Shown here piece by piece: positions 34,719 to 44,640 of a stretch of DNA of 64,000 nucleotides (the first letter of the stretch is position 1; each line of letters begins with the position of its first letter). This stretch comes from Anopheles merus (taxonomy: Eukaryota; Arthropoda; Insecta; Diptera; Culicidae). The stretch is taken from NCBI RefSeq assembly GCF_017562075.2, contig NC_054082.1, forward strand, positions 49,098,037 through 49,162,036, in the 5' to 3' direction. The position numbers and the translations under genes were made by a program. The notes under the pieces are model-generated. The model saw nothing but the letters and a program-made list of their open reading frames with translations, made no database searches and was not told the origin of the DNA.

Positions 34719-35207
34719 ATAGTGCTCCGAGATATTCGGTATCTATTACGTGGATTAGGAGATACGTGATTTTATAAATTTAACATTTTTTTTGCTAATT
34801 GTACTGATTTAGCACATCAATTGTCAAATGTAAAATCATTTCTCTTCTGATCGAATTGGAATCATTCAAAAAGGTTCAAACTATTAATATTCAATCAGAA
34901 TCATGTTTTTTTTTGTGGCTTAAATGCCCCTGAATTCAAAATTTAACGAAATTTAGCTATGGGGCCTTTTACGATGGGACAAAACATTTGTTCAAACAAG
35001 CTTTCTGGAGGCTTGATGAATACACAAAGCACTCTTAAAATCTTCATTCAGTAACAGAAGCGATAAAACTCAGCCTTCTTAATTCATACACCTTATTTGC
35101 CTGGCCCCTATATTTGCCTGGTAATGGCGTGATTCGTCTTACTCGGAAATTTGAGATACTCGGTTTTTTTTCGGCCCGCTTTAGTAACGTATCTCGGCGA
35201 CAATCTG
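34719..35207. mobile_element. Probable MITE nested in the inner hAT element
   Basis: The left side 'gctccgagatattcggtatc' and the reverse complement of the right side 'cagattgtcgccgagatacg' share an imperfect inverted repeat, with TA next to both. The interior carries 'ttgtactgatttagcacatc' followed by aattgtcaaatg, a core shared with the remnants at 16395 and 21880. No open frame. Exact ends are uncertain. Confidence 0.45.
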
Positions 35208-36550
35208 TATGACAGCTTGTTGTAAAACAATCAACACATATTCAAATTAAATTCAATAGCGGAACTATCCATATTGCTGATCAACATAAAACAAATGTGT
35301 ATGGGCTATTCAGGAGCTTATTAAATAAAGAATTAATTTATTTGTATATTTTTATCAATATCAATATACAATAGTCAATATACCCGCCAACTTCGAAAAT
35401 TCAGCAAAGAGAATAAAATAAGCTCCACGCAATATTTTTCGTTGAAATTTTTTTTAACAAAAAAGGTATTTTAAATCAGTTCCTTAAACATATACTACAT
35501 GTATAAAACGATAACGTTATGTTTATAAAATTTTGGACGTAATGATTAATAAATATACATAATAAATAAATATAAATAAATAATGATTTAATAAATATTT
35601 TAACCCTTTCATGACGATAAGATCTTGAAGACAAAATATGCCATTACAATATTATTGGGAATATAAAGTAAGAGAAAATTACCAACGGTATCTTAAAACT
35701 TTGTATAAAACGTTGGGCACTCCTACTTTCAAATGTAGATTTGCCAAAGTACATCGAACAGATCGACCTGTATTAATTTATGGACCTTGGTCAGATCGTA
35801 ACATTAATACAAATGTTTGAAGCTTGCAGGCATCAAATAAAAAATTCTAGCACACACAGAACATTCGCATGTGGAAAAGTTATGAAACTGGCCTTACGAC
35901 ACAGTTAGCTTAAAACAGAGTGCAACGGCATCCATACGAAGAAATAAGATCAAAATGTATAATTTGATTAAAAAGTTGCATTTGTATTTTATACAGCGAT
36001 TCACATTTACGGCGAGTTGTCCTTAATACAGTGATATGCTATATAATTTCTTTGATGATACCAATTTTACTCTGAATAAAGATGTTTGTACAACGTTGGT
36101 TTAAAAAAATTATGTATGTTTAAAATTAATAATAATTAATTTTTAATAATTAAAAATAATAATATAATTTATATTAGTATTTACTAATATCTATTGCCAT
36201 TTCAAGTGAGTAACGATGAAACTCTGTTGTTATATTCATAAATGAATAATAAACTGATCTAATCATACGCTATTAAATCTAAAACTATCATGTAACAATT
36301 CAAGAATTTTTGAAATGCCGGAAAATATTTATTCGAGATATTTCAATTTTCGATCCCAGTTTATATTATTTGTGAGCAGTTCATCTTAACTTTTTAATTT
36401 TAGTTGCATCTAAACGACAGTGTTTAAACGAGCAATTTGCAAATTTTGTTTGGAAACCTATGTCGCATCGTTTAAAATTCCAAACTAAACACATTTAACG
36501 CATATCCGTTATCGTGTGGCCACGAGGGATTGGTATTTATTCCATGTAGT
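35208..36550. other. AT-rich filler between transposase copies
   Basis: Nothing recognised, except that 'taacgcatatccgttatcgt' at 36496 repeats a word of the adjoining foldback arm (taacgcatatacgttatcgt), which suggests a partial duplication of the arm. Confidence 0.4.
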
Positions 36551-37351
36551 AGGGCAGTTAGTCTTGCGTTTGGAGCTTTTTTCCGAATGAGATCTCTGGT
36601 ATATAAATTCGGACATAATTAACGCATATACGTTATCGTGTGGACATGACGAAACGACGACGACAACGAGTTAACAGTCACATCTTGGGCGATCAAAACC
36701 AACATGGTAGAGGAAAGGAAAAAGGTATCGAGTTTGAGAAGGTCTAAAATCAAGACATGGTAGCATTGTATTAGTTGAAGAAACCCATTTCTTAAAAAAA
36801 CTAGAGCGATAGAGATGATTGTGGCAATATTCCTATAATTATCTTCGCAGAGTTATTATTATTATTAGTTTTGTGGAGTGGCCCGGTGGTATATTCGAAA
36901 GCTGCGTCGGCTCCTACAACGCCGAACGGAATCGATTTCTTGGACCGTTCTCCTGTCCTGACGGACTGACTATCCTGCTGCGTGATACTAATAAGTCACA
37001 AATAAAAATGAAGAAGATTCTCATAATATCTCATATCTCATAATAACGAAATTCACTTAAAAATTGTCCAAATTCCTGTGGTTGGCGTGAATTTTGCGGA
37101 TAACTAGAACAAATAGCTTTTTTAAACTAATACAATGGATCCCTGCCTTGATTTTAGACCTTCTCAAACTCGATACCTTTTTCCTTTCCTCTACCATGTT
37201 GGTTTTGATCGCCCAAGATGTGACTGTTAACTCGTTGTCGTCGTCGTTTCGTCATGTCCACACGATAACGTATATGCGTTAATTATGTTCAAATTTATAT
37301 ACCAGAGATCTCATTCAGAAAAAGAGCTCCAAACGCAAGACTAACTGCCCT
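36551..37351. mobile_element. Foldback-type element with ~205-bp inverted arms
   Basis: The left arm 36551-36754 and right arm 37147-37351 are inverted copies with few mismatches. Both start AGGGCAGTTAGTCTTGCGTT at their outer edge and end in the word AAATCAAG at the inner edge. A 392-bp spacer holds a SINE-like segment. No target duplication is convincing. Long arms around a short spacer fit a foldback element or a MITE of unknown superfamily. It lies in the interval between the two transposase copies. Confidence 0.8.
36877..37000 (+). repeat. SINE-like segment inside the foldback spacer
   Basis: 'gacggactgactatcctgct' followed by gcgtgatactaataagtcac matches the body of the SINE200-type copies. 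The head differs: 'gtggcccggtggtatattcg' and 'ctacaacgccgaacgg' replace the usual tRNA-like start. It may be a related family that shares the body but not the promoter head. Confidence 0.5.
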
Positions 37352-38990
37352 GCTATTTGGAGTTAATACTGAATCAGAGATAGCAAAAAGCTTTTTCGAT
37401 AAACGGTACATAACGCTGTTGTTATGTAAAATATAACCAAGAAATTAACTAAATATTTTGAATGGTATTGACCTGCTCGGGAGATGAAGAATAATACATT
37501 CCGTATTACCCTTCTGTCTACACTATGAGAACTTTTGCAGCGAACAAGTCGAGCCCCTATCAAAATCATATCGAGTTAAAGCTCGATGAGTTGAAAAGAT
37601 CAATCGTTCAAACACGAAAGAAAAGATAGAGCTGTTGTAGACATATGGCATATGTGCAATTATATTACCTCAAACTCTTCTTTGAATTGCCCTTTCAATG
37701 CTCGTAAATAATGGAATCGAAATACGATTTTACTTGACAATGTTAATGAAAATAGTGCTGATTTGATCATTTATATTTATTGGTACTCAAATTTACTGCA
37801 GCTTGAAGTAAGAGTTTATTTGTATCATCATGATTAAAATTAAAATTTGATATACATGTTAATTTGATAACTGTTACTATAACCGATCTTACATAGATTA
37901 AATTTAATAAATAACTATTTGTTGGGCCGTTCAGTGTACTTATGCAAATTTTCATTAGACAGTTGGGAAGACCATCGTACAAAGCACTCTAGAATATTTT
38001 CTTCCCAACTGCTATTTTTGATCGAAATGATAATCGAAAATCAATATCATAACGAATGAAAGTGTATAAAAAAGTCTGAACAATATAAATTTACCGATTC
38101 AAACGTTTCAAACGTCAAATTCAAACGTAATGTTTATGATTCTAACTGTATTAAATGTGGCATGGGGAAAAAATCAAAGCAGATTATCATGAATAATTTT
38201 CAGCATATTGGTTTCGTTATGGACTAACTATAAATATTTTTTTTTTAATTTTAGAGGGTATGTTACTAGTGGCCCATTTATCTTTGCATAGTTATGTGGC
38301 ACTTTGATAAAAATTAGAATCCTTTAGAACTAACATGATTACGTAGATCGTTACGGCGAGAAGAATACGAAGAATCTCCACTGAGTTACATTCACTTCGA
38401 TGAGAACTGTAAGTATATAAAAATATTACAAAAAGCCAAGATTTTTTTGTTTTACGCAAATGCTATGAAATACCAAGCGTCCAGCGAAGATACTGTTTTT
38501 TATAGTTGCCATTCGTATATAAATCTTTAAGACAATGGCTTGGACAATGGACTAAATCTGATAAAGCTCTCGAGGCTCTATTTTGAGGAGATTAGTTTTA
38601 AGGTCTAATGTGGTCTAAAGAATAGACGCAGTCAATGCCATTATCCCGGACGGATTTCGTCCAAACAGTCTTGACCATTAGTTGTAAGAATTCAAACAAC
38701 AACAAAATGTTTGCCAAAAGTGCATGCCATGCAATAAACATAGTTATTTTTAAAATAGCAAGTTATCTCTTTTTCGATATTTTTTGACAAATGTAGACCC
38801 CATTAAAGTTTATCTTGTACACACAATTGAGATGAACTATATTTCAAAATACTCATAATTTACAAATGAGTTGTAGCACCAAGCAAGAAAAAAGAACTTG
38901 TTATATATTTACAATAATGTATATATTGTAAGCGAATATAAATATAACTATGACACAATTAGCTCATTTCCGTTACATCAATTAAAAAAA
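37352..38990. other. AT-rich filler between foldback element and inverted transposase copy
   Basis: No gene and no recognised repeat. It ends in an A-run (38984-38990) at the boundary of the transposase copy. Confidence 0.4.
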
Positions 38991-41341
38991 TCCTAATCTT
39001 CCTTCTGGCAAACTGTTCAATAATTGCCTCTGTATCAATTTGATCCATCTAATCTTGTTCTATGTATAAGATAGCAAGATTGTTAAGCTTGGCTTCTCCC
39101 ATCGAGTTACGTAAATAGTTCTTAACTCGTTTTAAAACAGAAAAAGATCGTTCGCCAGAAGCATTAGAAATGGGAATCGTTAGAAATATTTTCAATAATG
39201 TTTCCATGTTTGGGAACGTGCATGACATATCTTTAGCCACTTTGTACAATGCCTGAATGTCAACTTTAATGTTATTGTTACCTTCAGTATTGTTGTCGGA
39301 ATCTATTATTTTTAAATCATCGTTTTCTTTGAGAAAAAGTATGAATTGCTCTAACTCTTCTTGCAACCCATGAACCTCAATGTCATTTTTGTACATTTCT
39401 GATAGAGCTTTAATCAATTTGGATCGATTTTCTGCCGACATATTCAAGTCATAAAAAACTCTGAATGGTTCCAATACTGTTTCATATTTTTCTGTCCTTT
39501 GTGTAAGTTGCGCTTTTATATTGTCGCATATGGCATAAAATGTATTAACGATAAAATCATCTCTGTCTGTAAATTGATGTTCATTTTCACGAGATTCATC
39601 AAAGAACAATTTTCGCTTGCGTGTTCGTTTTTCTTCGGTAAACAATGAAGACAAATTGGACAGCTCCTTAGCTCCTTCTTCAACATTTGAAAAATCAGTT
39701 CGAAAGTTGTCTGTGAATTTAACCAAAGAGGTAATTAATGAAACACCTTTAAATAATTCACATTCAACAGTTTGAAGCGATTTACTTGTTGCGTTAATTC
39801 TTTGTAAAAGTGTATTCCATATGATGGTCAACAACGCAATGTCAGGTTTTACCATCTGCTTGAGAAGTGAATTTGCCTCATCGACTGTAGCAGATTTTTC
39901 AACTTCATCGTTACAAATATCTGACAATGCGTTTTGGATGTCCTTAAAACCAACATTTAATGCCGAAACTGCATCCGCTCTAGCTGACCATCTAGTGACA
40001 GAACATCTTTTCAGTAATACGGCTGATTGATGTTGACCCTTGTTTAAATTATCTAATAACACTTTCCATCGATGAGTTGATGAAGAAAAAAATGTATACA
40101 TTTTTTGTATGAAACTGAAGTAATTAACGGCTTTTTTGCAATTTTCAGCAGCAAAATTAGCTACTAAATTTAAAGAGTGATTTGCGCACGGTATGAACAC
40201 GGCACTTGGGCTATGTTGTTTAATGCGAGCTTGTAAGCCCATATACTTGCCCGACATATTTGATGCATTATCAAATGATTGACCCCGACAGTGTGCAATA
40301 TTTAATCCCAATTTTTCTAATTTTTCAAGAACTTCTTGTTCCAGATAAGAAGCGTTATGCCTATCTATCGGAATGAAGCCCAAAAATCGTTCAAATATTT
40401 GCCCAGACAATGAAACATATCTTATAACAAACGTTAGTTGATCGATATGAGCTATATCGGGAGTGGAATCTACTATTATGCTGTAATAAATAGCTGACTT
40501 AATATCGTCTACTATTTTGCTTTTGATGTTATTACTAATTATCTCTAAAAATTCATCACAAATAGTATTTGATAAATAATTTACATTCCCGCGACCTTGA
40601 AAGCTGTGCTTTTCTAAATGTAATTTCAAAAAATCATCATACTCACTTAAGTACTCAAGACAAGAGAGATAATTTCCCTTTCGGTGGCTTTGCTCACTTT
40701 CATCATGTCCCCTGAAAGCTATCCCTAAGCGGCCTAACAATTTTATAGTGCTGACTACTCGCCTTAGCACTTCTCTCCAGTACTTTTCTTCTTTCTCCAT
40801 TTCTAGAACTAACTCGGTATCAATTCTATTAACCGTACTTGATCTTTTATATAAAGTAGACATTGATGCTATGTGCTCTTTAGATGTCTCGTGTTCTGAT
40901 AAAAGGGCAGTAATAGCTTTCCAGTTATCCAATCCTGTTATAAATTTTGAAGAGGATTTAGAAAACAATACACAAGGATAGCAATATACACAATTCGTTG
41001 TTTCTGAATACACGAGCCATGTTCTCTCTTCTACATTTCCATTTTTCTTTTTTCTATAAAAATGATCATTGATCAGACTCCTATAATATTCACTGTTATT
41101 ATCTTTGTAAAGTTTTTTTGAATTTTGTATGCTACCAAAATTGGATGGTTTGTTTTTTACTACAAAGTCAACAAACTCATCTGTGAAGGGGCGTCTCCAA
41201 AGCGCGATGTCTTTACGGTTAGTGTATGAACACGATGCTATCGGTTCTATAGCCTGCTGAAGCTCAGAAAGTTCATTTATTGCCGGACTATTATTTTCTA
41301 TATCATCTTTAGAATAAGATGCAGAAGGCTCGTCCGTGCAT
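38991..41341 (-). pseudogene. Inverted, truncated second copy of the hAT transposase
   Basis: This segment is an inverted duplicate of 31891-34241. Both are 2351 bp, so there are no net indels; comparing translations and the edges, I see about six substitutions. It lacks the first 41 codons and the original ATG, and homology stops abruptly on both sides. TTG has become TAG (antisense of 39050-39052), removing the last 24 residues, which include the end of the dimerisation segment. An open frame of 769 codons remains, from an ATG at 41358 supplied by unrelated flanking sequence to that stop. It keeps the zinc finger and all three catalytic candidates. A shortened product is conceivable but no promoter is evident. 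Confidence 0.9.
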
Positions 41342-41957
41342 CGTCTTGTCGTTCTCATTTTTTACAAAGCAATAATTTTAATTATTTTCATTGAACTTTT
41401 GATAGACATTGATGATTTATGCTGTTATAATAGCCCGAATATGCCTAGCGAGGGATGAAAGTAGGTAACTGCAGGTTTTAGGAAATGGTAGAAGTAGTGG
41501 AAAATGGGGAAACAGTAGAAATAGATGGCAATATTTAACGGACGTATTGAAATTAAGAAAATGGCTGTGTATTGTGTGATACATCCTATATGTACATAGC
41601 TTTGAATCGAATAATGGACTATTTGACTTACTTGTTACAATGTGACTTATTTATTTTGTTACTAAAAGGAAAGAAAAACTTTCAAACGTTCATGAGAATG
41701 GTTCAAAACATTTGCATATGTGTTCCATAACCGAGCGCTACATATCTGGTTGGAAGAATGGTAATAAAATGTTTCTTGGCTTTTTGTAATATTTTTATAT
41801 TCTTAGCATGTAAGCAAATAAGAAAAACGAATTTACGACAAAGTGATAATACCACATACTCCGACCACCCCCCCCCCCCGTTAATAAAAATATTTCAACC
41901 CGAGGGGCCCCGAGTTTCATTCCGCCTGGGGCCTCCCGAAGCCTAGACCCGCCACTG
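41342..41957. other. Right sub-terminal region of the inner hAT element
   Basis: AT-rich, then a 12-base C run (41868-41879) and a GC-rich end containing 'cgaggggccccgagtttcat' and the terminus CGCCACTG. No gene. Confidence 0.6.
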
Positions 41958-41965
41958 TTCACAAA
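41958..41965. repeat. Right target-site duplication of the inner hAT element
   Basis: TTCACAAA, identical to 27976-27983, directly follows the terminus CGCCACTG. Confidence 0.93.
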
Positions 41966-42238
41966 TAACATTGTTGAGGGTCATTTTGACGTTAGCTATA
42001 GAATGAGTAAATGCTCAAATCTTAATTTGATTAGAAAATATTCACTGAATATATCAAATGTCAACAGCTTTTTTTTTATCAAATCCTAATTTTCGTCTTT
42101 CAAAAATAAAAAAATGTTTTGATGAATTAGGAAACTAAAAAAAACTATTTATTTTAACCTCCACCGAGTCGTCCCGGGCCGCATTACAGGCTATTGAGGG
42201 CCGCATGTGGCCCGCGGGCTGTAGTTTGGAGACCCCTG

Positions 42239-42246
42239 TTCTAGAG
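42239..42246. repeat. Right target-site duplication of the outer hAT element
   Basis: TTCTAGAG, identical to 27929-27936, directly follows the terminus GGAGACCCCTG. Confidence 0.93.
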
Positions 42247-44640
42247 CCAAGAGTGTTTTTATTATTGCTAACAGCATCGCTATTCAAAACAATTTTTTAG
42301 ATGATAACGTAACGCCAATGAAATGAAATCCGAAAAATAACGCTTTTATTGTGTACAACAAAAAATAAGATTTATTTATCACAAGTTTTGGTAAGAATAA
42401 TTGGAAAACTTAACTTCAATTTGTGTCAAATTGTACGTTTGCACTGCAGAAGCAAACTAACAGCAATTTCGTAAGGATTTCGCAATGTCTTTGGGTGTAT
42501 CGAAATCGGTTAAAAATAGAGCGTGACGATGCGTTTTACATATTTCAACTGTCAAATTTTTCGTTATGATGGTATTTTGGTGTGTTAGGAACCAGCCTTA
42601 TAAGAACGCATAAACCCCAACTAATTGTCATTTTGCCATAATGACTCATGTCAGTCAACATCAATCAGATCAGTCAACTAATGAAGCAAACTGTTCAAAT
42701 TCATGTTAAGCAATCAAGAATAAGTAATGGACGGAGAATTTACGAATTTTACCAACGAGCTCTATTTTTTACTAATATAAAATGCTTGTGTCCTTCCTGT
42801 GTGTCTAGTTTTCCCCACTGTGTACAACAATGTATTTACAGCGTCACTCGGTAATATTCATAGAACTCGCGCCACTCATACATTCTGCAGCAGTGAGATC
42901 CATCCCAACGGAGAAAACCACTCACCGGACAGCAATATTACACTAGCATCCTTCGAGTGAGCTACCATTTTCCCCTAACTTTGCATTTATTTTCCTTTGT
43001 TTCCTTGCCAACAGTCCCGAGCAGCTGTGTTCTCGCATACACTCTTGCACAAAAACAAAACCACCAACCAACAACAAAATTCCTCCAATGCTCTAACACT
43101 CTCGCTCTACTTTGCTCTCCATTTTGCCCTCGCACTTGGAAGGGAAAAGCGGGAAAAGCCAGCCCTTTAGAGAGCGAACGGCGCCAACCCACACGCGAAA
43201 ATCTCACCACGTTGCTCACCAAGTGCGCACACAGGCAGGCTCCACACACTAGCACGGAGCTTACGGCTCGGGCCAGGTTAGACTCGTGACAGCTTCCGAC
43301 CGAAACGGTGGTGGATTGCACTGCTCGCCATCGCTGTTAGGTTTTTCCAGTGTAGTTGTGTACTGGTGGGCAGAATTATACAATGCACAATCGTTCTGCC
43401 ATCCTTACCCAGTGCCGTCGTGGCCGTATATGAGGTTGTGAGTGTGTGTGTGTTTAATGTGTGAGCATTTAGCCCGTGGCAGATGCTAGCTGAACGACGG
43501 CCCTTTGCTCGGATGAACGAGGTAATACCGCGGCGGTTTTGGGCTGGTAAGCCACTGGCAAGCCAGCTGGCGTGTGGGAGGGGGTGCGTGTCTAGGCGCC
43601 GATCCGAGGACGAGGTCAACCGTCCCGAAATCCATTGATCCCCGGGCAAAGCCGTGTCGCGCATAGTGTGCAAACCGATCGCCCGTCGGGGCACGTGTGC
43701 TTAGGTGGTGTGTGGCTTTAGGTGTTTGTCTGTAGCAAAAAGGGGCCAACTTCGGTGGAAAAGTGGTTGGTTCACCAAAAAGAGAAAAAAAGTATTTAAA
43801 TCGGTGTGATTGAAGTGTTTTCGTTTTTTACCACTTTTATCTCGTGTGTGTTATTTGTGTTGGTTTGTTTTTCTTTTAGTTAGATTTTTTATATCCCCTA
43901 TCATCCCTCCCCCAGGTAGTGTACACTTGTAACTTGGTGTGTTTGTGATACAGTTCTCGCTCGGTTAAGCGTTTGCAAATTGGATGTGGCTGAAAATTAA
44001 AGTGATGGTTTAGCTTGCGGCGTGTGGTGTCGTTGTCGCCGTCATTGTAGTGGCTGAATGATGAAACCGACAGGCGAACCGAAGCTAACCGGGCTGAAAG
44101 GAAAGTGATTTTCTGTGTACTTGAAAGCATCAAGCGGAAGCACATCCTGTGTGCGTTCGAAGAAGAAGAAGAAGAAGAAGCACCCAAAATCGGTAAGTGA
44201 AAAACAGGGGGTTGCAAGACAGAATGAGCGCACCGGAGATTGAAGTTGATTGCCAGGGAGGGGGTTGAAGGGAGGCGGCTGGGGCTCGTTGAAGAGAAAT
44301 GTCGTTCCCTTTCACCCCAAACTCCTCGAGCGCGTGGAGATGGACTGACGCCCGAAGAGCGCAAAAGATAAATTTTCACGCTTGAAAGATTATTTACAGT
44401 GGCATGTTTTTGCCCCAGTGCGACATTCCATTGTGCGTGGGAGTTTGGCATTCCAGCCAGTGGGTTCTTTTGCTTTTATTTCGACGCCCAGAGTTTGTTT
44501 GTTTGCTGACTGCTTCCCGTTCGCCGCTGCGGAAATGAAATGGATGCCTTGTGCGTGTGCTTTCGTGTGTGCGCCTTCGACTGCGTTGGGAATGGGCACA
44601 GTTGACAGAATTTTCCAAAGGAATATAAAATAATCAAATA
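42247..44640. other. Mostly GC-richer block with a possible non-coding first exon
   Basis: From about 42900 the composition shifts to GC-rich without transposon fragments. A (GAA)n run at 44159-44180 is followed by a strong donor, cg|GTAAGT at 44193. A 5' UTR exon ending at 44192 and spliced to a downstream acceptor such as 61177 is possible but unproven. The 191- and 138-codon minus frames here are low-complexity and not supported. Confidence 0.35.

Larger units (their letters stand above)
27984..41957. mobile_element. Inner hAT-type element of 13,974 bp with two transposase copies
   Basis: The ends are CAGTGGCGCG on the left and CAGTGGCGGG (reverse complement) on the right. They are flanked by perfect TTCACAAA duplications at 27976-27983 and 41958-41965. 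GC-rich sub-terminal sequence with GGGGCCCC words lies near both ends. The element encodes an intact hAT transposase (31766-34255, +) and carries an inverted damaged copy (38991-41341, -). The remainder is repeats and nested small elements. At about 14 kb it is far longer than usual autonomous hAT elements (roughly 2.5-5 kb), so it probably grew by internal duplication and insertion. Group assignment (Tip100/ZMYM-like) rests on the TTF-type finger and is tentative. Confidence 0.88.
27937..42238. mobile_element. Outer non-autonomous hAT element, split by an inner hAT element
   Basis: The left end CAGGGGTCTCCAAACT and the reverse complement of the right end are identical for 16 bases. They then continue as a gapped match (ttacagtttgcgggccgcat against acagcccgcgggccacat). 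Flanking 8-bp duplications are perfect. Without the inner insertion and its duplicated octamer, the element is only 27937-27983 plus 41966-42238, about 320 bp. It is therefore a MITE with no coding capacity that served as landing site for the inner element. Confidence 0.9.

Noticed and set aside
39821..40981. Short plus-strand frames (69 and 77 codons) inside the second transposase copy
   Set aside because: They are antisense shadows, and identical shadows exist over the first copy at 32251-33411.
43876..44451. 191-codon minus-strand frame
   Set aside because: It runs over a (GAA)n repeat and polypyrimidine DNA, giving a Ser run. No domain, and codon use is unlike the host genes.
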